Source: Bacteroidales bacterium H5 (GTDB lineage Bacteria; Bacteroidota; Bacteroidia; Bacteroidales; Muribaculaceae). Taken from it: a stretch of 36,827 nucleotides of DNA. Of the stretch, positions 6,592 to 14,400 are shown piece by piece; the stretch's first letter is position 1; every line of letters starts with the position of its first letter. Where the stretch lies: the NCBI GenBank assembly GCA_001701225.1, contig DAAQ01000007.1, positions 42,828 to 79,654 on the forward strand. Reading direction: 5' to 3'. The notes under the pieces were generated by a model. It had not been told where the DNA came from. It was given only the letters and a program-made list of their open reading frames with translations, and ran no database searches. A program made the position numbers and the translations under genes.

Positions 6592-7401
6592 GAAATCCTC
6601 TTGTCTCATCGACAGTATATCCTCGCGGCCGAGAGTGACAATCTCGGGCCTCGGGGCAAATCCCTCTATCCTTGTCTGTGCGGCCCCGCGGTTGTGCGGG
6701 CAGACCTCCTGGCAGATGTCGCATCCGTAGACCCTCTCGCCAAGCCCCGGGATGTCGTCGCCGCGATACTCGATGGTGAGGTACGAGCGGCAGCGGCGCG
6801 CGTCCATTCCTCCGCAGCCGTCGAGGGCGTGTCCCGGACAGGCCGTGACGCACCGGCGGCACTCGCCGCACCCTTGCATGCAGGGGGAATCAGGCGCGAG
6901 CGTGAGGGTGGTGAGTATGAATCCCAGCACACACCACGACCCGGCGCCGGGCACTATGAGCAGGTTGTTGAGTCCGATGAATCCTATTCCGGCCCGCGAG
7001 GCCCAGTACCTTTCGCGCAGTGGGGCAGTGTCTACACACACCCGGCACTGGGCCCCGGTCTGTGCGGTTATCTCTGCGGCCACCTCCGTGAGGCGTCGGC
7101 GCACCTCGTCGTGATAGTCCGTTCCCACGGCATATCGGGCCCAGCGCAGCGGCCCCTCAGGCATGACGGTGTTATAACTGAACGCCGCCGCCACGATGCT
7201 CACGGCCCCGTCGAGCAGCAGACGCGGGTCATTGCGCACCTCGTGATAGCGGTCGAGGTATCCCATCTCCCCGTGGCATCCCCTCGCTATCCACCGCGCA
7301 TAGGTCTCTGCGGCCATGTCGTCGACAGGCCCCGCCTCAGCCACCCCCGCAGCCACAGCCCCGGCAGCAAGCACAAGCGATTTCACATCGGCAGACAGCA
7401 T
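6472..7401 (-). CDS. queG: Epoxyqueuosine reductase QueG
   Basis: QueG reduces epoxyqueuosine to queuosine in the wobble position of tRNAs for Asp, Asn, His and Tyr, using cobalamin and two 4Fe-4S clusters. The protein has 309 residues. Seen: VDTAPLRERYWASRAGIGFIG (cobalamin/active-site region with the catalytic Asp), then ferredoxin motifs GCGECRRCVTACP and YGCDICQEVCPHN with an extra cysteine in ARRCRSYLTIEYRG. It ends with the family block FKGSPIKRAKLAGLVRNA, followed by 17 divergent residues. The 3' end overlaps tatD by 120 bases antisense. tRNA-Asp(GTC), a queuosine substrate, is encoded 2.2 kb away on the same strand. Confidence 0.93.
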   Translation of the reverse strand: MLSADVKSLVLAAGAVAAGVAEAGPVDDMAAETYARWIARGCHGEMGYLDRYHEVRNDPRLLLDGAVSIVAAAFSYNTVMPEGPLRWARYAVGTDYHDEVRRRLTEVAAEITAQTGAQCRVCVDTAPLRERYWASRAGIGFIGLNNLLIVPGAGSWCVLGFILTTLTLAPDSPCMQGCGECRRCVTACPGHALDGCGGMDARRCRSYLTIEYRGDDIPGLGERVYGCDICQEVCPHNRGAAQTRIEGFAPRPEIVTLGREDILSMRQEDFSRIFKGSPIKRAKLAGLVRNALRTGRDPGERGNLGDGQG

Positions 7402-7507
7402 AGTTGGTATAGTTTTTCTAGTTGGTATGGTTTTTCTAGTTGGTCTAGTTCAACTAGTTCAACTAGAAAAACTACCCCCTTTAACCTTTAACCCTTAACC
7501 TTTAACC
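7402..7507. repeat. Composite intergenic repeat, inverted copy of the 580-645 type
   Basis: Two TTTTTCTAGTTGGT-type units (about 7412-7450) are followed by CTAGTTCAACTAG units and AACTAGAAAAACTA. Four TTTAACC/CTTAACC heptads then run from 7480 to 7507. Read on the minus strand the order is heptads, GGGGG, then TAGTTTTTCTAGTT, the same order as at 580-645 on the plus strand. The CTAGTT part abuts the queG start codon. Confidence 0.85.
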
Positions 7508-7513
7508 TTCCCC

Positions 7514-8209
7514 CTACATCGGCAGTGTCTCAAACTCATATCCCTGCTCCTTGAGCCATCTTATGGCCCTGGGGAGCGCATAGCGCATATTGCGGTGGGC
7601 CTTTATGGAGTCGTGGAACACGATGATGCTGCCGTTGCGGGCATAGCGGCGCACGTTGCTGAACACCCTTTCCCCGTCCACACGGCGCGAATAGTCGCGC
7701 GTCACCAGATCGTACATCACTATGTTATAGCGTTTCTTGATGACATGTGCCTGGCCGGGCCATATTATGCCGTGCGGTGGACGGAATAGTGACGAGTCTA
7801 TCAGCTCGGCAGCCTCGGTGATGTCGCGCAGGTATCGCGCGTTGCTCTCCTTGAGCCCCTGCAGGTGGTGCATGGTGTGGTTGCCGTATGCGTGTCCGCG
7901 CCGTTTCACCTCCTCGAGCAGGTGGGGATGGCGGCGCACATTGTCGCCCACCATGAAGAAGGTGGCCTTGACCCCCTCGCTGTCGAGAAGATCGAGCACC
8001 CACGGGGTTTCCTCGGGTACGGGGCCGTCGTCAAACGTCAGGTAGACCACCTTGCGGCCTCTGCGCTTGTATCGCCACATCCCCTCGGTGAACAGCAGCC
8101 TGTACAGCACCGGGGGGCGTTCTATGAGCCTGTCGGGGCGCAGGCGGTCCAGCGTCCGGCGCCACCACGAGGGCTTCTCAGATGGTGTCGTCTCCGGCGA
8201 CCTCGTCAT
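7514..8209 (-). CDS. Polysaccharide deacetylase (NodB / CE4 family)
   Basis: CE4 enzymes remove N-acetyl groups from peptidoglycan or other N-acetylglucosamine polymers. The 231-residue protein shows the five CE4 motif regions: TFDDGP (about 58-63, with the metal and catalytic Asp), GNHTMHH (metal-binding His pair), RPPHG, a YDLVTRDYS region in place of the usual W/D motif, and IIVFHDS near the end. There is no clear signal peptide. The N-terminus is basic and a membrane anchor is not obvious, so its location is uncertain. The start overlaps the hflX end by 32 bases, implying one transcript. Confidence 0.9.
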   Translation of the reverse strand: MTRSPETTPSEKPSWWRRTLDRLRPDRLIERPPVLYRLLFTEGMWRYKRRGRKVVYLTFDDGPVPEETPWVLDLLDSEGVKATFFMVGDNVRRHPHLLEEVKRRGHAYGNHTMHHLQGLKESNARYLRDITEAAELIDSSLFRPPHGIIWPGQAHVIKKRYNIVMYDLVTRDYSRRVDGERVFSNVRRYARNGSIIVFHDSIKAHRNMRYALPRAIRWLKEQGYEFETLPM

Positions 8210-9410
8210 ATTTCTGGAACAGGAAATCGTTATAGGGGAAACGTGTCAGATGTATCTCTTTGGCGCGCTCGTAGAGCAGCTCCTTCAGTGCGTCGACATT
8301 CTTGCCTGTCTTGGCCGAGATGAATACGCAGTCGTGGGGCAGACGCGCCATCCACATGCGTTTCAGCTCGTCGAGGGGGATATTCTCGCGCGTGCGCTCT
8401 GTCAGGTCGTTCTCGTCCTTCTCCACATGCCTGAATGCGTCAATCTTGTTGAACACCATTATCACCGGCTTCTCGGCACCACCGCACACATCGCGCAGCG
8501 TCTTGTCGACCACCGCAATCTGCTCCTCGAAATTCGGGTGTGAGATGTCGACGACATGCACCAGCAGGTCAGCCTCGCGCACCTCGTCGAGGGTCGACTT
8601 GAACGAGTCGACAAGATGGGTGGGCAGCTTGCGTATGAATCCCACCGTGTCTGACAGCAGGAAGGGGAGGTTGTCTATTATCACCTTGCGCACCGTGGTG
8701 TCGAGGGTGGCAAACAGCTTGTTCTCGGCAAAGACGTCGCTCTTGCTCAGTACGTTCATCAGGGTCGACTTGCCCGCGTTGGTATATCCCACCAGCGCCA
8801 CGCGTGTCAGCTTGCCTCGGTTCTTGCGCTGCACGGTCTTCTGCTTGTCTATCGAGCGCAGCTCCTCCTTGAGGCGGCTTATCTTGTCGAGGATTATCCG
8901 TCGGTCGGTCTCGATCTGTGTCTCGCCCGGGCCGCGCATGCCTATACCGCCGCGCTGGCGCTCGAGGTGCGTCCACATTCGGGTCAGTCGCGGCAGCAGA
9001 TACTGATACTGTGCCAGCTCGACCTGCGTCTTGGCGTTGGCCGTGCGCGCGCGTTTGGCGAAAATATCCAGGATGAGGCTTGTGCGGTCGAGTATCTTCA
9101 CCTTGAGCTCGCGCTCTATGTTCACCACCTGCTTTGACGTCAGGTCGTCGTCGAAGATGGCCATTCCTATGTCGTTGTCCTCGATATATGCGCGTATCTC
9201 CTCGAGCTTCCCCTTGCCCACGTATGTGCGCGGGTTGGGATAGTCGAGACGCTGCAGGAATGTCTTCACCGTGACAGCGCCCGCGGTGTCGGCCAGGAAG
9301 GCCAGCTCGTCGAGATACTCGTTGGCCTTCGCCTCGTTCTGCTGTTCGCTGATGAGCCCCACGAGCACCGCACGCTCGGTCAGCTCCTCGTTGAGTATTT
9401 GGTCAATCAT
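8178..9410 (-). CDS. hflX: GTPase HflX (ribosome-splitting factor)
   Basis: HflX is a ribosome-associated GTPase that splits stalled ribosomes, notably under heat stress. The start is the ATG at 9410 (MIDQILNEELTERAVLVGL), which matches the family N-terminus; the open frame upstream lacks conservation and overlaps a terminator. The 410-residue protein has the N-terminal HflX domain ending GGIGMRGPGETQIETDRR (about 154-171), then a coiled coil. The G1 motif GYTNAGKST lies at about 207-215, the G3 motif reads DTVGFI and G4 reads NKID. The C-terminal extension (LPHDCVFISAKTGKNVDALKELL) contains the SAK G5 motif. It lies downstream of tRNA-Asp and its terminator and has no clear own promoter. Confidence 0.95.
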   Translation of the reverse strand: MIDQILNEELTERAVLVGLISEQQNEAKANEYLDELAFLADTAGAVTVKTFLQRLDYPNPRTYVGKGKLEEIRAYIEDNDIGMAIFDDDLTSKQVVNIERELKVKILDRTSLILDIFAKRARTANAKTQVELAQYQYLLPRLTRMWTHLERQRGGIGMRGPGETQIETDRRIILDKISRLKEELRSIDKQKTVQRKNRGKLTRVALVGYTNAGKSTLMNVLSKSDVFAENKLFATLDTTVRKVIIDNLPFLLSDTVGFIRKLPTHLVDSFKSTLDEVREADLLVHVVDISHPNFEEQIAVVDKTLRDVCGGAEKPVIMVFNKIDAFRHVEKDENDLTERTRENIPLDELKRMWMARLPHDCVFISAKTGKNVDALKELLYERAKEIHLTRFPYNDFLFQKYDEVAGDDTI

Positions 9411-9522
9411 ATTGTTCGGTAGGTGGAGATGGTTGGATATGTCGGCCTGTCGCGCCTCGCGGACGCCCGTGCCTGTTGTTGATAGAACGTGATGCGGCCG
9501 ATTTTCGTTTGCCGCGGATATG

Positions 9523-9568
9523 AAAAAAAGAATGGATAATGAAACCCGAAGATTTGCATTACCCATTC
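9523..9568 (-). terminator. Strong intrinsic terminator after tRNA-Asp
   Basis: On the minus strand GAATGGGTAATG and CATTATCCATTC pair, and the inner AAATC/GGTTT is closed by a TTCG tetraloop, giving a stem of about 17 bp (9530-9568). It is followed by seven T residues (9529-9523). This is a textbook rho-independent terminator. Confidence 0.9.
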
Positions 9569-9582
9569 TCCTCTCTCCTCAG

Positions 9583-9656
9583 CGGTATGGACGGGACTCG
9601 AACCCGCGACCCCCTGCGTGACAGGCAGGTATTCTAACCAGCTGAACTACCACACC
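9583..9656 (-). tRNA. tRNA-Asp (GTC)
   Basis: On the minus strand the acceptor arm GGTGTGG pairs with CCATACC with one G-U pair. The anticodon stem CCTGC/GCAGG encloses the loop CTGTCAC with anticodon GTC. The T-arm contains GGTTCGAGTCC, and the discriminator base is G, as usual for tRNA-Asp. CCA is not encoded. Queuosine modification by the nearby QueG would act on this G34. Confidence 0.97.
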
Positions 9657-9697
9657 AAGGTTTTTAGAGGTGCATCGGTTAGTTCCGTTTTGCGAGT

Positions 9698-9729
9698 GCA
9701 AAGTTATAACCGTTTTTGGTTCTGTGCAA
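9698..9729 (-). promoter_or_regulatory. Promoter of tRNA-Asp
   Basis: Minus-strand TTG (9729-9727), exactly 20 bases, then TAACTTTGC (9706-9698). Both elements fit the Bacteroidetes consensus. The predicted start near 9695 gives a 5' leader of about 39 bases on the tRNA precursor. Confidence 0.8.
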
Positions 9730-9992
9730 GTATTTCGACAAGAAATTTCAATTTTTACGTTAATTTCCGTAAAACAGAATAATAATTGGTCAATAACACA
9801 CCATGTTTTGCCCCCTATCCTCATCCAACTCTTCACCATGCGGTGGGAAGAATATTTTCGAGGTACATAGGTTTTGCATAGGAAAATTCTTAGCCGAAGA
9901 GGAAAAAGTCTGGGATTTCCTGTCGAATCAATATGGCTATTCTAAAATTATGCCGTGAGTCTTGAATTAGTTCTTGGCGTTTTCAACTCATA
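9707..9992. other. AT-rich gene-free stretch between tRNA-Asp promoter and HEPN gene
   Basis: I see no gene here. Base composition is clearly lower in GC than the surrounding housekeeping DNA. A segment at 9815-9880 (core ACCATGCGG at 9835-9843) resembles 10857-10930 beyond the HEPN gene, making an imperfect direct repeat around that cassette. Confidence 0.5.
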
Positions 9993-10694
9993 TCAAATAC
10001 CTGTATTCAGATGATTGATTTGATTGCAAACTCTGTCGATATGATCTAACCCATAGAGCAGGGAATTGCTGTCAATGCCCATCCATGAGAACAGCGTCTT
10101 TATTTTGGTGTATATATTTATTACATAAGACATGTCGATTACGGATGTATTTGTGGCGAAACAGACGGTCTCATGATGGGCTATTCGATTACGCAATGAA
10201 TTCACCTTGTCAAGCTCATTGAAAATATAAGTCTGGTTATATTGCATCTCTCTTGATGAACGTGGCTTCTCGGGGAATATAGACAACAGATTCTGTCCTG
10301 TCACACGATATTGTATGGGCGAAAACATGTATTTCCAGATGCCGAACTCCATCTCAGCTAAAAGTTTTGAATGAGAATACGACTGCCTCTGTTGCAGTTT
10401 ACGATATGCAAAGGCTATTATGTCACGTGTTTTTTTCAATATCGGTTGTGTGAAGATACCGTTGTCGTTTATGGATTTTTTTAACCATTCTTCACCGAGA
10501 TTCTCTGTAAGCTTACGGTCGATTGCGTTACGGAGAGCAACCTCAAAACAACTGACCACAGTAAACATTTCCTGAGAGATTTCCAAATTGTAACGGTATA
10601 AGGTCATCGCCTTGCGGGTATCGCCTCCACAAGCTGTCAGATATCTCTCCATGCGTTGGGAGGACATAATTTTCTCGAAATCCACATATTTCAT
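9993..10694 (-). CDS. Abi-like protein with HEPN RNase motif
   Basis: This 233-residue helical protein resembles the Abi (abortive infection) family and carries the HEPN ribonuclease signature R-x4-H in LRNRIAHHE (R168, H173). The block EISQEMFTVVSCFEVALRNAID (about 38-59) is typical of these proteins. HEPN proteins of this kind usually act as toxins or anti-phage RNases that cleave RNA; the role here is inferred. The start is the ATG at 10694, because the codon two upstream is TTG. The gene is AT-rich compared with its neighbours and lies next to a tRNA, both signs of transfer. No protein antitoxin gene adjoins it. An antisense small RNA covers its leader. Confidence 0.75.
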   Translation of the reverse strand: MKYVDFEKIMSSQRMERYLTACGGDTRKAMTLYRYNLEISQEMFTVVSCFEVALRNAIDRKLTENLGEEWLKKSINDNGIFTQPILKKTRDIIAFAYRKLQQRQSYSHSKLLAEMEFGIWKYMFSPIQYRVTGQNLLSIFPEKPRSSREMQYNQTYIFNELDKVNSLRNRIAHHETVCFATNTSVIDMSYVINIYTKIKTLFSWMGIDSNSLLYGLDHIDRVCNQINHLNTGI

Positions 10695-10722
10695 CTGCAA
10701 TCAGAATCTTTTTTGTCTAAAG

Positions 10723-10755
10723 TTTTGTTTTTAATATAAAAAGCACTACCTTTGC
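10723..10755 (+). promoter_or_regulatory. Promoter of antisense small RNA
   Basis: TTTTG (10723-10727), 19 bases, then TACCTTTGC (10747-10755), a close match to the Bacteroidetes consensus. It points away from the HEPN gene and predicts a start near 10758. The surrounding AAAGCACTA...GCAGTG is nearly the same as at the second promoter (10951-10983). Confidence 0.75.
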
Positions 10756-10757
10756 AG

Positions 10758-10805
10758 TGTTGAATCCCGGTAGCCCCTGTATATCAAGCTATCGGGTTTT
10801 GTTTT
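10758..10805 (+). ncRNA. Putative ~48-nt antisense RNA ending in a terminator hairpin
   Basis: Directly after the promoter lies a 9-bp hairpin, CCCGGTAGC (10766-10774) with GCTATCGGG (10788-10796) and a 13-base loop. It is followed by TTTTGTTTT, an intrinsic terminator. The predicted transcript is therefore only about 48 nt. It lies wholly opposite the predicted leader of the HEPN gene message (start near 10809, ATG at 10694), so it would be a cis-antisense RNA. Function is inferred. Confidence 0.55.
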
Positions 10806-10811
10806 ATCCAT

Positions 10812-10843
10812 GCAAAGATAATGATTTGCGTCGGATTGGGCAA
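10812..10843 (-). promoter_or_regulatory. Promoter of the HEPN/Abi gene
   Basis: Minus-strand TTG (10843-10841), 20 bases, TATCTTTGC (10820-10812). The spacing is the same as at the tRNA-Asp promoter. The predicted start near 10809 gives a leader of about 115 bases that is complementary to the small RNA. Confidence 0.7.
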
Positions 10844-10950
10844 CAGTGGGCAGAGACTATTCCTCTCCTTCAATCTCTCTACCATGCGGCGGACAAAAAA
10901 TTTTTTTCGGGTCGCATAGTTTTTTGCAGACAAGATGGAGATGTTAAAAA

Positions 10951-10983
10951 TTTTGCAGTGACAAACTAAAACACTATATTTGC
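10951..10983 (+). promoter_or_regulatory. Promoter of the structured RNA
   Basis: TTTTG (10951-10955), 19 bases, TATATTTGC (10975-10983). Both elements are good matches. The predicted transcript start is near 10987. Confidence 0.75.
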
Positions 10984-10986
10984 GGT

Positions 10987-11347
10987 GCTGAAACCCTCGC
11001 CGAAGTGACCTCCGTATCGGCTTTAAGTAGGCTGCCGGAGGCCGGTTGGGGCGTGGGGAGTAGCACATATATTTGGAAGGCGTTTATCAGCGCTAAGCTC
11101 CTGCGGTTATGAATCTCGCAAATTCAGTACAAAGACAGGGACTCGGCAACGATAGATGTCCATGGATATGTCTATATCGACATGTCTGCATCGGCCATGT
11201 CCCCGCTTGCGGGGCATGCGTCGGTGCACAGACTGGTATATCCATATCGGCGTGGGCTCTGCGTTGCTTATCCTTCTTTGTCAGGCATGCGAGAGCCTAT
11301 AACCGGGGATAAGCGACGATAACAGACTCCCACGTCTTTCATTTTTT
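10987..11347 (+). ncRNA. ~360-nt structured RNA of unknown family
   Basis: A closing stem GTGCT/AGCAC (10985-10989 with 11062-11066) encloses a branched 5' domain with GCCGA/TCGGC and CCGGAGGCCGG. A long central hairpin runs from GGATAT (11164-11169) to ATATCC (11238-11243). Inside it are GTCTGCA/TGC-AGAC, and CCCCGC-TT-GCGGGG at its tip (11201-11214). A 3' domain pairs GCGTGGG (11250-11256) with CCCACGT (11329-11335) and GCTTATCC (11266-11273) with GGATAAGC (11307-11314), capped by AGGC/GCCT. It ends in TCTTTCATTTTTT (11335-11347), terminator-like. It is not tmRNA, RNase P RNA or SRP RNA by any motif I can see. It could be a free RNA or a long leader of the LRR gene 77 bases downstream. Confidence 0.65.
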
Positions 11348-11423
11348 ATAGACCCATTACCATCACAACACAGTGCGTTCGGCGGGGAGTGTGGGCGCAT
11401 GAAAAAACCACACATTTTCACAC
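11348..11423 (+). promoter_or_regulatory. Leader of LRR gene with small hairpin
   Basis: Between the T-run and the LRR start codon there is GTGTGG (11390-11395) pairing with CCACAC (11408-11413). No TAnnTTTG element is seen, so the LRR gene may rely on read-through from the structured RNA promoter. Confidence 0.3.
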
Positions 11424-14400
11424 ATGAAAAGAATCTGTCAGTTTCTGATGTGTGCTGTCGCCGCCTGTATCCCGTTGGGCGCGGCCGCCGACACATCGCC
11501 AAACGGCGTGTACTATACGGTCGCGCAGGATGGCCTCTATTTTGAACAGCGTAACGAATATAGAGGCGGAGCGCCCTATCTTGTGCTGGTCGATGCCGAT
11601 TATGTCGAGCAACTTGTCATCCCCGACGAGGTTGACGGCATCCCTGTCAAGGAGACGGCACGTTTTGAAAACCGTGTCGACATCGAGGCCGTGACCCTCG
11701 GTGTCAATATGCGCCAGATTGATTTCCGCAACTGCAAGTATATCGAGTCATTCGATTTCAACGGAGTCAAAAATGTCGGAGGATACCTTCGGGATCTCCC
11801 GGCCCTCGGTGAGCTCACGGTGCCCGAGGGGACGAGTGTGGATATGTCCAATCTCGGCGTGACAAAGGTCGTGGTCGAGGGTCAGTGCGGACTCTATTTC
11901 GCAATCCGGGATTGCGAGTCGCTTGTCGATCTTACCCTCCCTCAGGGGATAAACTATATCCCGAAATTTTCACGGTGTACCGCCCTGCAGAAAGTCGAGA
12001 TACCCGAGAGTGTCACGGTGATACCTGATGATGCTTTCAATGGTTGTACATCGCTCGAGAATATCACCGTCCCCCCGATGCTGAAGATTATAGGCAACAA
12101 TGCTTTTTCAGGTACGCGAATCAGTACCTTCGACTGCCCCGAGAGCGTACAGTTGATATGTGACGGTGCCTTCAGCGGCACACGCCTCACCGAATTCAAA
12201 TTCCCTGCGTCGCTCTTGACAAGTTTTTCAGCCTATGGTTCGGCCTATCCGGTTGAGGAACAGCTATTCAATAATAAGGCCACAGCCAATGCCAATTCCA
12301 TATTTGCCGATTGCTATAATCTTGCCAGACTCAGCTATCCGACAGAGGAGATACTTCTCTCCATCCCTCCGGCTTTCTATCAGTATAGCGGGCTCGGCCG
12401 ATATCTGTGTAATTATGACAAGCGCGTGGAGCTGTACATCGGCGACTCTCCTCTGACCGAACTGACAATACCTCCGAGCTTTAAAGGAGCGAATAATGCT
12501 CTCCAACGTACCACTAACTTGCAAAGATTGAAAATAGCAGACAGCACAGGTGCAATAGAATTCGCAGGGGATTTCGCGTATATTCCTACATTGGAGAGTG
12601 TGGAGATTGGAGCGGGCGCTCCGACATTCTGGGGCACTTTCGAGGGGTGTGAGAATTTGAAAGAGGTGACCGTCTCGCCAAAAAACAGGACATCTGAGCT
12701 TAGTTATGTATTCAAGGGCTGTAAGTCTCTTGAGTATGTAGAATTTCCTGTGGTTGTGACTTTGAGAGGGGAATTGTTTGAGGGATGTAGCTCATTAAAG
12801 TCAGTATATTTCAAGAAACTTACGAGAATTGATGGTACCGCGACATTCAAGGACTGTACCTCTCTCGAGGAGATTGATTTTCCGCGTGCGAATGTGACAA
12901 ACGGATATGAACTATTCCGTGGATGCAGCTCGCTGAGGCGTGTCAATATGCCGCAGTTGTCATCGGTAGGAAGCAAGATGTTTCTTGACTGCATCTCTCT
13001 TGAGGAACTTAATATTCCGGCTGCAACCACGATTGGCAGCGAGGCCTTCAAAGGTTGTCTGTCACTGCGTGAGTTTGACCTCACAAACGTCGCTGAGGTT
13101 GAACAGAATGCATTCTCATATTCAGGTCTCTACTCTCTTGATGTCCCCGAAGGATGTCATTTTGCCGCTACTCTGATAGATTGCCCTGATTTGAAATATC
13201 TGACCGTAAGGAACCTGAGCAAGGGCGACGCTACTTTCCAGAATCTTCCCAATCTCGAAAGGCTTGAGATATTATCGGTTGCTGAGGACCGTCGTGACTA
13301 TGACTACTGTACCATATCCAGGGTTATGGTCGGGTTTGGCGAAAGGAAGGGCGTGATAAAGATTGATTGCGATCTGCCTCAGCTTAGGATTACCAATGCC
13401 CCTTGGCTGAAACGATTGGAAATTAATAATGTAATTAAAAAAATACTTATACATAGTGATGCCGTTCCCGCCGAGGTTGCTGTCTCCAATGTGGAGGATT
13501 ATCTGCAATGCTCCTTCCACGAAAACTCCACTCCCGGTGGTTACTCCAAGAGTGCAGAGATAGATTTCTATGTCGGCGACGAGCTTGTACGCAATCTCGA
13601 GATTCCGGCAGGGAGTGACATCAAGCCGCTTGTGTTTGCCGGGATGACCTTCGATAAGGTCACATTCCTCGATGGAGAGGGGAAGACCTCGGTAGGGGAG
13701 TATGCATTTGCCTACGACACGAGATTGCGCGAGCTTGAATTTGCCGGAGGCATCAGCTCGTTGGGCGAGATGGCATTTACGGGCACGGGTGTGGAGAGCG
13801 TCACATTGCCCGAAGACCTCAGCTCGATAGGCCCGAGGCTTTTCAGGGGATGCTCCCGACTGCGCAAGGTCGTCTTCCCTCACAACCTCGAATACCTCCC
13901 ATATCAGACCGTGGACTACTGTCCCAAGCTCGAGCAGTTGATAATTCCCGAGGGTGTAACCGGCGCGGGCTATTATGTGTACTCCGACTCGGAGGGGGCG
14001 CCGTTGAGCCTCATCAGCCTCCCCTCGACCTTCAAGTCGTTCTATTCGGGGGCCTATCCCACATTCCTCAACCTGCCTAACGATGTCGAGATACTCTGCT
14101 GGGCTTCGACCCCTCCGGGCGGCAATCTTGACAATTTCACCGGCAACACCGTGCATGTGCCAGTGGGATGCAAGGATGCCTATCTCAACTCAAAGATATG
14201 GGCAGGTGCCACCATCATCGACGACCTTGTCATCGACAGGGATGTCAAGACCGGTGACAGCAGCATTGAGATTGAGGTCCCGGTCAATCCCGGCATCAGT
14301 GCCGACGCACAGGTGACGAGCTATGAGGTCGAGTGCTCGATTGTCCGCGAGGGCGCCGAGGACGAGCCTGTGGGCACATATATCTTCGATGGCGACGGCA

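Noticed and set aside
9411..9566. N-terminal extension of HflX upstream of 9410
   Set aside because: The extension overlaps the tRNA terminator and lacks similarity to HflX; the family N-terminus begins at the ATG at 9410.
10757..10969. 70-codon plus-strand frame downstream of the small-RNA promoter
   Set aside because: It runs through the intrinsic terminator hairpin and the opposing HEPN promoter; composition and lack of motifs argue against a protein.
11109..11312. Small open frame of 67 codons inside the structured RNA region
   Set aside because: It follows the base-paired segments closely, has no recognisable domain, and its codons are explained by the RNA stems. A leader peptide cannot be excluded.
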